NCBI RefSeq assembly: GCF_965363235.1 | Contig: NC_134839.1 | Coordinates: 112,834,517-112,898,516, forward strand | Source: Mytilus galloprovincialis | Lineage: Eukaryota > Mollusca > Bivalvia > Mytilida > Mytilidae | DNA length: 64,000 bases | Reading direction: 5' to 3' | Shown: positions 1 through 12,292 of the stretch, one piece after another | How the letters are laid out: every line of letters begins with the position of its first letter | Numbering within the stretch: position 1 is the first letter of the stretch | Made by a program: the position numbers and the translations under genes | The notes under the pieces: generated by a model | Database searches by the model: none | Seen by the model: the letters and a program-made list of their open reading frames with translations, nothing else | Told to the model about the DNA's origin: nothing

Positions 1-457
1 GTAAACTTAATTTGCGACCATCAAATCACAAATTGATGCCGTCCTAGCTTAAAATACAATACAGGTGTCTCCTGAATGTACAAATTGGCTCGATTGCAAC
101 TAATCTTGCACAGAGCACAGATTTTTTTCTAAATGAAATTATGATGTGCTCCTATATAGCTACTGTCTTAATTTTTTTCTGAGTTATTTTTGTCCCATAA
201 CAAAACACACATAGACTTGGCAAATTTTACTTGTATTACATAAAGATGACAGGTGATACACATCTTTGTTTTTTGTGCATTAAGTTTAACTAAAAAATCT
301 TCAAAAAAAGGGTTAGAACCTGTTATGAAATTATAAGTAATAAAAAGTTTATATTTTGTATATTGTGACATTGATATTCATCAACATATTTATAAACCAA
401 TGATACTCAACTTATTAAGCTTCAGTCATGCATACAATATAATTTCTCTCTTTTCAG

Positions 458-3400
458 ATTTCTGTAGCCTGTATGAATTATCCTTGTCATCAACATTGTA
501 AGTGTGTAAAGGTCATAGATATATTGATAAGAAAGGCTGGCTGTGCGAGGGATGTATAGCTAGTCAAGGTTGTTAAACACTTCTATCATCAGATAAGAAA
601 GACTGACTGTGAGAGGGATGTATAGCTAGTCAATGTTGTTAAACACTTCTATCATCAGATAAGAAAGACTGACTGTGAGAGGGATGTATAGCTAGTCACG
701 GTTGTTAAACACTTCTATCATCAGATAAGAAAGACTGACTGTGAGAGGGATGTATAGCTAGTCAATGTTGTTAAACACTTCTATCATCAGATAAGAAAGA
801 CTGACTGTGAGAGGGATGTATAGCTAGTCACGGTTGTTAAACACTTCTATCATCAGATAAGAAAGTCTGACTGTGCGAGGGATGTATAGCTAGTCAATGT
901 TGTTAAACACTTCTATCATCAGATAAGAAAGTCTGACTGTGCGAGGGATGTATAGCTAGTCAATGTTGTTAAACACTTCTATCATCAGATAAGAAAGGCT
1001 GACTGTGGGAGGGATGTATTGCTAGTCAATGTTGTTAAACACTTCTATCATCAGATAAGAAAGGCTGACTGTGAGAGGGATGTATAGCTAGTCAATGTTG
1101 TTAAACACTTCTATCATCAGATAAGAAAGTCTGACTGTGAGAGGGATGTATAGCTAGTCAATGTTGTTAAACACTTCTATCATCAGATAAGAAAGTCTGA
1201 CTGTGAGAGGGATGTATAGCTAGTCAATGTTGTTAAACACTTCTATCATCAGATAAGAAAGACTGACTGTGAGAGGGATGTATAGCTAGTCAATGTTGTT
1301 AAACACTTCTATCATCAGATAAGAAAGGCTGGCTGTGCGAGGGATGTATAGCTAGTCAAGGTTGTTAAACACTTCTATCATCAGATAAGAAAGACTGACT
1401 GTGAGAGGGATGTATAGCTAGTCAATGTTGTTAAACACTTCTATCATCAGATAAGAAAGGCTGACTGTGAGAGGGATGTATAGCTAGTCAATGTTGTTAA
1501 ACACTTCTATCATCAGATAAGAAAGTCTGACTGTGAGAGGGATGTATAGCTAGTCACGGTTGTTAAACACTTCTATCATCAGATAAGAAAGACTGACTGT
1601 GAGAGGGATGTATAGCTAGTCACGGTTGTTAAACACTTCTATCATCAGATAAGAAAGACTGACTGTGAGAGGGATGTATAGCTAGTCACGGTTGTTAAAC
1701 ACTTCTATCATCAGATAAGAAAGTCTGACTGTGCGAGGGATGTATAGCTAGTCAATGTTGTTAAACACTTCTATCATCAGATAAGAAAGTCTGACTGTGC
1801 GAGGGATGTATAGCTAGTCAATGTTGTTAAACACTTCTATCATCAGATAAGAAAGACTGACTGTGAGAGGGATGTATAGCTAGTCAATGTTGTTAAACAC
1901 TTCTATCATCAGATAAGAAAGACTGACTGTGAGAGGGATGTATAGCTAGTCACGGTTGTTAAACACTTCTATCATCAGATAAGAAAGTCTGACTGTGCGA
2001 GGGATGTATAGCTAGTCAATGTTGTTAAACACTTCTATCATCAGATAAGAAAGTCTGACTGTGCGAGGGATGTATAGCTAGTCAAGGTTGTTAAACACTT
2101 CTATCATCAGATAAGAAAGACTGACTGTGAGAGGGATGTATAGCTAGTCACGGTTGTTAAACACTTCTATCATCAGATAAGAAAGGCTGACTGTGAGAGG
2201 GATGTATAGCTAGTCAATGTTGTTAAACACTTCTATCATCAGATAAGAAAGTCTGACTGTGAGAGGGATGTATAGCTAGTCACGGTTGTTAAACACTTCT
2301 ATCATCAGATAAGAAAGACTGACTGTGAGAGGGATGTATAGCTAGTCACGGTTGTTAAACACTTCTATCATCAGATAAGAAAGACTGACTGTGAGAGGGA
2401 TGTATAGCTAGTCAAGGTTGTTAAACACTTCTATCATCAGATAAGAAAGTCTGACTGTGAGAGGGATGTATAGCTAGTCAAGGTTGTTACACACTTCTAT
2501 CATCAGATAAGAAAGTCTGACTGTGAGAGGGATGTATAGCTAGTCAAGGTTGTTACACACTTCTATCATCAGATAAGAAAGTCTGACTGTGAGAGGGATG
2601 TATAGCTAGTCAAGGTTGTTACACACTTCTATCATCAGATAAGAAAGTCTGACTGTGAGAGGGATGTATAGCTAGTCAAGGTTGTTACACACTTCTATCA
2701 TCAGATAAGAAAGACTGACTGTGAGAGGGATGTATAGCTAGTCACGGTTGTTACACACTTCTATCATCAGATAAGAAAGTCTGACTGTGAGAGGGATGTA
2801 TAGCTAGTCAAGGTTGTTAAACACTTCTATCATCAGATAAGAAAGACTGACTGTGAGAGGGATGTATAGCTAGTCAATGTTGTTAAACACTTCTATCATC
2901 AGATAAGAAAGACTGACTGTGAGAGGGATGTATAGCTAGTCACGGTTGTTAAACACTTCTATCATCAGATAAGAAAGACTGACTGTGAGAGGGATGTATA
3001 GCTAGTCAATGTTGTTAAACACTTCTATCATCAGATAAGAAAGACTGACTGTGAGAGGGATGTATAGCTAGTCACGGTTGTTAAACACTTCTATCATCAG
3101 ATAAGAAAGTCTGACTGTGCGAGGGATGTATAGCTAGTCAATGTTGTTAAACACTTCTATCATCAGATAAGAAAGTCTGACTGTGCGAGGGATGTATAGC
3201 TAGTCAATGTTGTTAAACACTTCTATCATCAGATAAGAAAGACTGACTGTGAGAGGGATGTATAGCTAGTCAAGGTTGTTACACACTTCTATCATCAGAT
3301 AAGAAAGTCTGACTGTGAGAGGGATGTATAGCTAGTCAAGGTTGTTACACACTTCTATCATCAGATAAGAAAGTCTGACTGTGAGAGGGATGTATAGCTA

Positions 3401-6400
3401 GTCAAGGTTGTTACACACTTCTATCATCAGATAAGAAAGACTGACTGTGAGAGGGATGTATAGCTAGTCACGGTTGTTACACACTTCTATCATCAGATAA
3501 GAAAGTCTGACTGTGAGAGGGATGTATAGCTAGTCAAGGTTGTTAAACACTTCTATCATCAGATAAGAAAGACTGACTGTGAGAGGGATGTATAGCTAGT
3601 CACGGTTGTTACACACTTCTATCATCAGATAAGAAAGTCTGACTGTGAGAGGGATGTATAGCTAGTCAAGGTTGTTAAACACTTCTATCATCAGATAAGA
3701 AAGTCTGACTGTGAGAGGGATGTATAGCTAGTCAAGGTTGTTACACACTTCTATCATCAGATAAGAAAGTCTGACTGTGAGAGGGATGTATAGCTAGTCA
3801 AGGGTGTTAAACACTTCTATCATCAGATAAGAAAGGCTGACTGTGAGAGGGATGTATAGCTAGTCAAGGTTGTTAAACAGTTCTATCATCAGATAAGAAA
3901 GTCTGACTGTGAGAGGGATGTATAGCTAGTCAAGGTTGTTAAACACTTCTATCATCAGATAAGAAAGTCTGACTGTGAGAGGGATGTATAGCTAGTCACG
4001 GTTGTTAAACACTTCTATCATCAGATAAGAAAGTCTGACTGTGAGAGGGATGTATAGCTAGTCAAGGTTGTTACACACTTCTATCATCAGATAAGAAAGT
4101 CTGACTGTGAGAGGGATGTATAGCTAGTCAAGGTTGTTACACACTTCTATCATCAGATAAGAAAGACTGACTGTGAGAGGGATGTATAGCTAGTCACGGT
4201 TGTTACACACTTCTATCATCAGATAAGAAAGTCTGACTGTGAGAGGGATGTATAGCTAGTCAAGGTTGTTAAACACTTCTATCATCAGATAAGAAAGACT
4301 GACTGTGAGAGGGATGTATAGCTAGTCACGGTTGTTACACACTTCTATCATCAGATAAGAAAGTCTGACTGTGAGAGGGATGTATAGCTAGTCAAGGTTG
4401 TTAAACACTTCTATCATCAGATAAGAAAGTCTGACTGTGAGAGGGATGTATAGCTAGTCAAGGTTGTTACACACTTCTATCATCAGATAAGAAAGTCTGA
4501 CTGTGAGAGGGATGTATAGCTAGTCAAGGGTGTTAAACACTTCTATCATCAGATAAGAAAGGCTGACTGTGAGAGGGATGTATAGCTAGTCAAGGTTGTT
4601 AAACACTTCTATCATCAGATAAGAAAGACTGACTGTGAGAGGGATGTATAGCTAGTCAATGTTGTTAAACACTTCTATCATCAGATAAGAAAGTCTGACT
4701 GTGAGAGGGATGTATAGCTAGTCAAGGTTGTTAAACACTTCTATCATCAGATAAGAAAGTCTGACTGTGAGAGGGATGTATAGCTAGTCAAGGTTGTTAA
4801 ACACTTCTATCATCAGATAAGAAAGTCTGACTGTGCGAGGGATGTATAGCTAGTCAATGTTGTTACACACTTCTATCATCAGATAAGAAAGGCTGACTGT
4901 GAGAGGGATGTATAGCTAGTCAAGGTTGTTAAACACTTCTATCATCAGATAAGAAAGGCTGACTGTGAGAGGGATGTATAGCTAGTCAAGGTTGTTAAAC
5001 ACTTCTATCATCAGATAAGAAAGGCTGACTGTGAGAGGGATGTATAGCTAGTCAAGGTTGTTAAACACTTCTATCATCAGATAAGAAAGGCTGGCTGTGC
5101 GAGGGATGTATAGCTAGTCAAGGTTGTTAAACACTTCTATCATCAGATAAGAAAGGCTGACTGTGAGAGGGATGTATAGCTAGTCAAGGTTGTTAAACAC
5201 TTCTATCATCAGATAAGAAAGTCTTATAAGTATTTGTTTTATATCTTAGTTTGATTGAACCAATGTCATTCTGGAGATGCTAGTTATACCACTACCACTT
5301 ATTGATCAGCTTAGCAGAATCACAGAGTTGGTGGCACAAAGTTCCCTTTAGAACCCTAAAACAAAATCATAATGTTTAATAGAGTAAAAGAATTACCATA
5401 GTTGACATTTGACATAGATCTTATTGAGTGATATATATTCTGTGTTCTTCTCTTTCCAGGGTAACAAGCAAGTTTATTCTCCATGGAACATTGGACAACA
5501 TGCATTTCCTCACCAAACTAAATCTAAGTCGAAGCAAAGTTTCTTCAAAAGGTAAACTGTTAAAATTAATCTAGTTTTAGAATACGCAAATTACTCAATT
5601 CATTTATTTATAAAAGTTTTGACATCTTAAACTGACCTCATCTTATATTTCTATTAAATTCTATTAACTGTATCTCAAAGCACAGAAACCGAAGTTGAAA
5701 CACAACTCTCAATTTCTTTAGAGTAAAGCCAACAAAACACTGCACACCATTATAAAACATAAAGCAACACAAACACCAAGATATTTAAGTCAACATCTCT
5801 GGACGGTTGAACTCCTCTTGCTACACTAGTCAGTCGTGTGACTTATGAAGTGTACAAATCTGATGTCATAAAAAAGAACACAGATATTTTACAAGAGTCA
5901 ACCTAACTATGACTTCCTGTTTAACACTTTTGAAGAGATTTCTTCAACTTTACCATTTAGAAACCTGTTTCACTAGCTTTCTTCCATGTATTAAAAAAAT
6001 TCCTATCATTTGTAACATAGGCCAAGAAATATACTTTTCACATATTCCCCATTTCCATTCTCAATTTTATTTTAACCAATGCAAAGATTTTTTTACTGGT
6101 AAGGGACTATGTATTACCATGCAATACTCACAGAATGCTTGTTATTTCGGATATGTATAAATATTATATTAAACTGTGTAGAGATTGTTCTTAGAAGTTT
6201 TTAAAGCACATAGATACCAGATAAGTTACAGAGTTTATATTTTGTAGGAGTAAAGTGCTTGAAGCTTCCCAATCTAACATTGCTTAATTTAGATGGAACC
6301 CACGTGAAGCCAGGGGTGCCAGAATTACTGTATGGAACCTGTCCTAATCTAAAGAACGTTACATCAGCTAATTTGGTTTACGGTAATTCTGATGAAGAGG

Positions 6401-6408
6401 ATAATTAA
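458..6408 (+). CDS. Leucine-rich-repeat protein, last three exons (5' part outside window)
   Basis: Three exons at 458-497, 5460-5551 and 6248-6408 join in frame (phases 2 and 1) and give 96 C-terminal residues ending in TAA at 6406. All have clear acceptors (ttttcag, tttccag, tttgtag) and donors (gtaagtg, gtaaact). The peptide has leucine-rich-repeat spacing: FLTKLNLSRSKVSS, then LPNLTLLNLDG, then CPNLKNVTSANL. It ends in an acidic tail, NSDEEDN. This looks like the end of an F-box/LRR-type or other intracellular LRR protein, but I do not recognise the gene. The first intron holds the 66-bp minisatellite, starting 28 bp after the donor. The 696-bp second intron holds nothing recognisable except a short dispersed-repeat scrap near 6040-6075. 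Upstream exons must lie left of the window. The 40-nt exon is the weakest call, but its phase agreement supports it. Confidence 0.62.
526..5224. repeat. 66-bp minisatellite, about 71 copies
   Basis: Head-to-tail 66-bp units run without interruption, with very few substitutions and no visible indels. Each unit contains AGATAAGAAAG, then GAGGGATGTATAGCTAGTCA, then GTTGTTAAACACTTCTATC. Variation is concentrated at about five sites: the base after AGATAAGAAAG; the base in CTGTG(A/C/G)GAGGG; CTGACTG versus CTGGCTG; TCAAGG/TCAATG/TCACGG; and GTTAAACAC/GTTACACAC. Every unit has stop codons, so it is not coding. It sits in an intron of the LRR gene. Low divergence implies recent expansion or ongoing homogenisation. 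Confidence 0.98.
5552..6247. other. LRR-gene intron, mostly featureless
   Basis: AT-rich intron between the last two LRR exons. The only thing seen is a short piece at about 6040-6075 resembling the antisense start of the dispersed family found whole at 36002-36365. The 83-residue open frame here has no recognisable similarity and is likely chance. Confidence 0.5.
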
Positions 6409-7029
6409 ATTTACAACTGAGTTTGATATGACAAAGAAGGACAGCTGAAAAATAAATAAGTCATAGAAAGAATAAAAGAATGTGAAAAAACAGTTATAGA
6501 TCAAAGAATTCTTTGTAATGAGTGATTCTTGGCCGGGTTGCACAAAGTGCAAAACCAGCTTTTAGTATTGTGATGTTGGTCAGTTTGGCAGGCAATGTAA
6601 AGTTTGACACTTTTGTATTAAAATTCAGATCACTGAAACCCCACAGACTGGTTCAACACATACTGGAATCATTTCTAGGTTATTTTTTTTATTCCAGACT
6701 TGGAAACTAAGCCATTTTTTTTTAAATTTGTAAAAGACATTACCAATTTTGGTAAATGAACTTGACTTACAACCTGGATCAATGAAAACCTTTATTTAAG
6801 TTGAGCACACCCGTTTCTTACTTGTTCAAACTTATTTCTTAATTTATACATTTAATATTTCCATATATTTAAATGTTCATTATATGACCATTGATTAAGA
6901 ACATTCTGTGCAACCCTGCCATTTAAGCCTATAGTTTTTACTTTATATCTTTTTGTTATTAATTGTTTTTTGTTATATCTTTCAAAATTGTTGAGGGAAA
7001 ATAAAAATAAAAAATTTGTTACATTTAAA

Positions 7030-7200
7030 ATAATAAGACTGTTTCGACTGAGATAACAATCAGCCGTAGGAGGTGACGTCCTACACTTTTTGTATAAAGG
7101 TTTATATTTCTGGAGGTAAAAGACCTGGATGCTTCCCCCTTCAACATCACATGGCTGATATTTGGAAGTATGAGAAATTTGTTTTCAAAGGGCATTTTAA
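7030..7200. repeat. Fragment resembling the start of the 9.6 kb tandem-core element
   Basis: The stretch with TTTATATTTCTGGAGGTA followed by AAGACCTGGATGCTTC matches the segment after the hairpin of the element at 9594-10673 (AGAAGGTAGAAGACCTGGAT, then GCTTC). Only this short module is shared, so it is a fragment or a diverged relative. Confidence 0.45.
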
Positions 7201-7319
7201 TCTTTTGCTCTAATTATGCATCTATCGACTCGTCTGTAGTCTGTGAACTTTTATAAAATATCTTCTCTAAAAATCTCTCCATTCTTGGCAATTATGTGGC
7301 TTAAAATTATGTCTGATGA

Positions 7320-7990
7320 TTAATAAAGGCAACAGTAGTATACAGCTGTTCAAAACTCATAAATCCATGAACAAAAAAAAAAATCGGGGTAACAAACTAA
7401 AACCGAGGGAAACGCATTAAATATAAGAGGAGAACAACGACACAACACTAAAATGTAACACACACAGAAACGGACCAAGCATCAGACAAAATCCCACGAG
7501 AAGAACAAATATAACATCAAAACCAAATACATGAATTTGGGATAGACAAGTACCGTGACACGTCTTATCGCAACGTGAAATAACACTCAAAAATAAGAGA
7601 AAACAAATGATGCAACGTTAAAATGTAACACACACAGAAACGAACAATAATATAACAATGGCCTTATTCCTGACTTGGTACAGGACATTTTTAAAGGAAA
7701 AAATGGTGGGTTGAACCTGGTTTTGTGGCATGCCAAACCTCGCACTTTAATGGCAATGTTAAATATAACATTGAAATGACAACATAATATTACAGGACTA
7801 CAATATAAATAAATAGGAGAACGTATTAGACAAAGAAACACATGATTAATAGATAACAAAAAGCATCAGGTTTAAAATTCAATACGCCAAAAACGCGCCT
7901 CGTCCACACAAGACTCACCAGTGACGCCCAGATATAAAAGATCGAAAGTGAACAAAAGTACAAAGTTGTACAGCACTGAAGATCAAAAGT
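7320..7990 (-). repeat. Dispersed mussel repeat (family C), composite copy
   Basis: Read on the - strand, this copy has a GGTTCAACCCACCATTTTT segment and GTACCAAGTCAGGAATA, and ends with GTATACTACTGTTGCCTTTA. Parts recur at 34348-34690 (same strand), 12540-12655 and 41790-41880 (opposite strand), 42194-42235, 10735-11030, 25860-26160, 53880-54030 and 62815-63115. At 7880-7980 it abuts a fragment of the family that makes up the 354-bp tandem (ACGCGCCTCGTCCACACAAG). It has no long open frame. It was probably moved by another element's enzymes, but its class is not determined. Confidence 0.75.
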
Positions 7991-8820
7991 TGAAAAAGAT
8001 TGTGTTAAATATGGCTATGTTTTTATGCTTGGGATAAGAACATCCTTATTATTTAGAACAATTAATGCTATTGCAAACAGTAAATTTTATCAAATGAATA
8101 TAAAAGATATACATAATGAAACTGAAGTTTTAACTAATTACAGAAAACAAAACCCGAATACATAATGCAAAGACCAACACAGAATAGACACACCCGACTC
8201 AGTCCAGGTCTCAACGCAATAAATCATAAAAATGACGTCACATACGATGGTGAAAAGGCACACAAATTACGTCACATTTGAATTTATGAAATTTCTGAAA
8301 CAGCCCAAAAATGACGTCACATATGAAAAACTATATCTCAAAAGTAAGATAGAATTAGGATTGATTTGAGATTATAATAGAACTAAATACTGATTAAATC
8401 TGACAACCTTAAAAATGTGATAATTACATTTTATCTATAAAAACTTTAGATAGAGCAATTCAGAAAATCAAGATATACAAAAACTGTTCGGAATCTAAAG
8501 ATCTACTAATTGTCCATTTTTACCAAAATTATTAAATGCCTCTTAGAGGAGCTCTCTCTCTTGAATTATGATTTTTCAGCTCTATTTTTTGTTTGTTTGG
8601 CTTTAACCTTGAAATTTCTCAGAAAGAAACTGAAAACAGAAAAAAATTTCAACCATATAAGATTAATAAATAAATTACCAAGGCAGAAGTTGTCAGTTGT
8701 TCCTTGTTGAACCTGCAATATAAATGCCAAACACAATGCATGAAAAACAAATAGGACAGAAACCATTGACAAACACTGAATTACAGGCTCCAAACTTGAG
8801 TCTGGGACCTACAAAATGCA
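7991..8820. other. Intergenic, no gene seen; three CRE-like sites
   Basis: AT-rich sequence between the LRR and Arf genes with no coding signal. It contains two TGACGTCA sites (8233-8240, 8312-8319) and one TTACGTCA (8267-8274) within 87 bp, probably internal to a repeat. The short open frames near 8510-8793 look random. Confidence 0.4.
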
Positions 8821-9470
8821 GAACAGTACAATGTAAGAATAGACTGTAAAAAACTAGTTGAAAATGGCTTGACTCCCAAAAAAAAAATTAGCATAAGACA
8901 CAAGGTGCCCATCAAGAAGTATTCAAAGTTATGGGGAGCTAACTTTTAATTGAGTTAGTTCGAAAGAAAATCCTGACAATAACTCATAACATTTGTTATG
9001 AAGTTGTACAATTGCATATTTTATTTCCATGGAGATTATTTTGCCATCCACCTTGAAGTTCATCGATTGTGTATTAGCTTTGATTGTTAATGAGACAAGT
9101 ATTCCCCAAAGTTCAAATAAAGTGGATGTAAGCAATTATACTTCAACAATGAAAAACCCACACTGCATAGTTGTCTTAAAAATGGCCTTGACATGAAAAT
9201 TAAAAAAAAAAATCAATTGAGGAAACTTTTGGCCAAATTTATAACAAAACAATTTACGAAAATCAAATATGACGAACATAAACCTACAACAACCACGTAC
9301 TGAACTTCAGGTTCCTTACCTGAGATAGGCACTTAAATAATGTGGTGGGGTTGAACATGTTTCCTGGTGCCAAACCCTAAACCAAAAACTATAGACAGTG
9401 ATGTAACAATACAACATAAGAACAAACTATAAAAATCAGTTGAAAAGGGCATGACTCATCAGATTAGTGC
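8820..9470 (-). repeat. Diverged copies of dispersed family B
   Basis: Two degraded stretches resemble the better-preserved copy at 47225-47510. Shared landmarks include GAGACAAGTATTCCCCAAAG, TTCAACAATGA, GGCACTTAAATAATGTGG and GGTTGAACATGT. They are heavily diverged from each other and non-coding. Confidence 0.55.
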
Positions 9471-9593
9471 AAAACAGATACAAAATTAACAAAAACTCAA
9501 CTGGACATTGCAGGGATTTATTTCCATTCCTCACATCAAAAATGATACAAAGAACAGATCTGAGAGTACTCACATTTCTTGTCTTTCATTTTT

Positions 9594-10673
9594 GTCGAGC
9601 CTGCAACTTTTGTTGCAGAAAGCTCGACATAGGGATAGTGATCCGGCGGCGGCGGCGGTGTTAGCTAACTTCTTAAAAGCTTTATATTTTAGAAGGTAGA
9701 AGACCTGGATGCTTCATACTTTGTATATAGATGCCTCATGTTACGAAGTTTCCGTCAGTCACATGTCCAATGTCCTTGACCTCATTTTCATGGTTCAGTG
9801 AACACTTGAAAAAAAAGTTCAAATTTTTTGTAATGTTGAATTCTCTCTTATTATAAGTAATAGGATAACTATATTTGATATGTGCGTACCTTGCAAGGTC
9901 CTCATGTCTGTCAGACAGTTTTCACTTGACCTCGACCTCATTTCATGGATCAGTGAACAAGGTTAAGTTTTGGTGGTCAAGTCCATATCTCAGATACTAT
10001 AAGCAATAGGGCTAGTATATTCGGTGTATGGAAGGACTGTAAGGTGTACATGTCCAACTGGCAGGTGTCATCTGATCTTGACCTCATTTTCATGGTTCAG
10101 TGGTTATAGTTAAATTTTTGTGTTTTGGTCTGTTTTTTTCGTACTATATGCAATAGGTCTACTATATTTGTTATATTGACTGATTGTAAGGTGTACATGT
10201 CTAGCGGGCAGATGTCATGGGACCTTGACCTCATTTTCATGGTTCAGTGGTCAAAGTTAAGTTTTTGAGTTTTGGTCTTTTTATCTAATACTATATGCGA
10301 TAGGTCAACTATATTTGGTGTATGGAAATATTTTATGATCTTTATGTCAGTAGCGCAGGTTTCTTTTGACCCTGACCTCATTTTCACGGTTCATTGCACA
10401 GTGTTAAGTTTTTGTGTTTTGGTCTATTTTTCTTAAACTATAAGTAATAGGTCAACTATATATGTTGTATAGAAGCATTGTTAGCTGTACATGTCTGCCT
10501 GGCATGGTTCATCTGACCTTGACCTCATTTTCATGGTTCATTGGTCTTTGTTTAGTTATTTTGGTTAATGTTAAGTAAATGAGACAGTTGTAATAAAGCT
10601 TTATACTTAGGACTATCTACATAATATCAATGATTAGTATAGAAGGCAAGACATTTCAGCGTGTACACTCTTG
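9594..10673 (+). mobile_element. Non-autonomous element with end hairpin and tandem core (Helentron-associated type suspected)
   Basis: It opens with a hairpin whose outer arms are GTCGAGC/GCTCGAC and inner arms CTGCAAC/GTTGCAG (9594-9628). A CGG-rich stretch and then five or six diverged units of about 150 bp follow, each holding a form of GACCTCATTTTCATGGTTCA. It ends near ACATTTCAGCGTG. There is no coding capacity. Bivalve 'pearl' elements and Helentron-associated elements are known to carry tandem cores of 150-160 bp between unique ends. Membership here is inferred from architecture only. Confidence 0.6.
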
Positions 10674-10734
10674 TTGCTAATATGCGTTGTCTATATGCCT
10701 TTTGCGATTCTTATTAATATATTTGTTTATTTTA

Positions 10735-11030
10735 TAGTGATTAACACAATGTTGAATGCTTTACCCCTTTTTCGACATTTTTACCTTTTATGTCTGTTTG
10801 TTTTGTTCACACATTGTTGTCAATATAAGGAAATTTGATACGACTGTCATACAAGTTAGAGGATTAGCTAGCTATTAAACCAGGTTTAATCCGCCATTTT
10901 CTACAAAAGAAAGTCAGGAATATGACAGTTGATATCCATTCGTTTGATGTGTTTGAGCTTAACAAAATGATTAAGGACTTTCCGTTTTGAATTTTTCTCT
11001 GAGTTAAGAAAGATTTTACTTTTTACTGGA
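10735..11030 (+). repeat. Dispersed family C copy
   Basis: It carries TTTGTTCACACATTGTTGTC, GAGGATTAGCTAGCTATTAA, CAGGTTTAATCCGCCATTTT and GTCAGGAATATGACAGTTG, closely matching 25860-26160 and 62815-63115. Non-coding. Confidence 0.75.
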
Positions 11031-11343
11031 AGCTAACATCCAGCATCTAATGGATTAAGTGTAAAGACGTCATTAACAATCAGAGAAATAACATTACTAT
11101 GTGCATGTATTAACTGTTTTGTCACTCTCTTCAATTTACTTAATAAACCAGACATATTAGCTAGCACAGAGTAAAATTACAGTTGGATAATAGATTGCTG
11201 AATTACTATATTTATTTTAACTATTACTGAATCTCAGAGTAACCTCATTTTTACTATTTATATTTAGTTTAATATTTGATGTTTTTACACCGATTCAACC
11301 ATGATGCGGTGTAAATATTCGTATATATTGGTCTTTTTTTTTT

Positions 11344-12030
11344 GGATCTTCAATCAGCGATTGAACGTCTTTATGTATGACTAAATAGTTTTGACCTTCA
11401 AATCAGCACTTGAGGGTCTTTATGTATTACAGCAGTGTTTTTAACATTCAAATCGGCACGTCTTGGTGGTTATTATGAATGTCTTCATTTTATGGCCTTC
11501 AAATAAGCACTTGAGGTTCTTTATGTATGTCTACGTTGTTTTTGACCTCCAAATCAGCACTTGGTGGTCTTTATGTATGACTACATTGTTTTGACCTTCA
11601 AATCGGCACTTGCAGGTCTTTATGTATGAATACATTGTTTTGACCTTCAAATTAACACTTGATGGTCATTCTGTATGACTAAATTGTTATTGACCTTCAA
11701 ATCAGCACTTGACGGTCGTTATGTTGAGGTAAATTGTTTTTCACCTTCAAATTAGCACTTGATGGTCATTATGTAGAGGTTAATAGTTTTTGACCTTCAA
11801 AATAGCACTTGATTGTCATTATGTATAGGTAAATTGTTGTTGACCTTCAAATCAGCACTTGATGGTCAATGTGTATGACAAAATTGTTTTTGACCTTCAA
11901 ATCAGCACTTGATGGTCATTATGTATAGGTAAATTGTTTTGACCTTCAAATCAGCACCTGAGGGTCAATAACATAAATTATTACATTGTTTGTGTCTTCA
12001 AATTAGCAATTGATGGTTAAATTTATGTAT
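11344..12030. repeat. 50-bp tandem repeat, about 13 diverged copies
   Basis: Units of about 50 bp share GACCTTCAAATCAGCACTTG, then TGGTC, then ATGTATG and AAATTGTTTT. Copies differ by many substitutions and small indels, so this array is older than the 66-bp one. Intergenic and non-coding. Confidence 0.9.
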
Positions 12031-12065
12031 GATACTTCAAGTTTAGAACCTTTATATTAAATAAA

Positions 12066-12292
12066 CTCATCATAGATACCAGGACTAAATTTTGTATATT
12101 CGCCAGACGCGCGTTTCGTCTACAAAAGACTCATCAGTGACGCTCGAATCCCAAAAAGTTAAAAAGGTCAAATAAAGTACGAAGTTGAAGAGCATTGAGG
12201 ACCAAAATTCCTGAAAGTTTAAACTGAGTTTTGTAAACGCTTGTCTGGCGAACATTTTTGAAAATTCTATAATACCAGGTATCTATGATGAA
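12066..12292. mobile_element. MITE-like element with about 15-bp terminal inverted repeats
   Basis: The left end CTCATCATAGATACC (12066-12080) is matched by GGTATCTATGATGA at the right end (12279-12292). Inside lie CCAGACGCGCGTTTCGTC and ACTCATCAGTGACGCTC, which belong, in the opposite sense, to the unit tandemly repeated at 50107-51297. It is about 227 bp and non-coding. Confidence 0.7.

Noticed and set aside
526-5224. CRISPR-like array
   Set aside because: Units are contiguous 66-bp repeats without unique spacers, in a eukaryotic intron.
5909-6160. 83-residue frame in the LRR-gene intron
   Set aside because: No recognisable similarity, AT-rich composition, includes a repeat scrap, and lies between two well-supported exons.
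7587-7859. 90-residue frame on the - strand
   Set aside because: It lies wholly inside the dispersed family C copy at 7320-7990.
9467-9699. Two overlapping frames ending in arginine- and alanine-rich tails
   Set aside because: The rich tails come from the CGG run after the hairpin of the mobile element at 9594.
10735-11030. tRNA-derived SINE promoter (GGTTYAATCC resembles a B box, also at 25860 and 62815)
   Set aside because: The putative A box is too close and poorly matched, and no terminator or tRNA-like fold is visible; a chance match is as likely.
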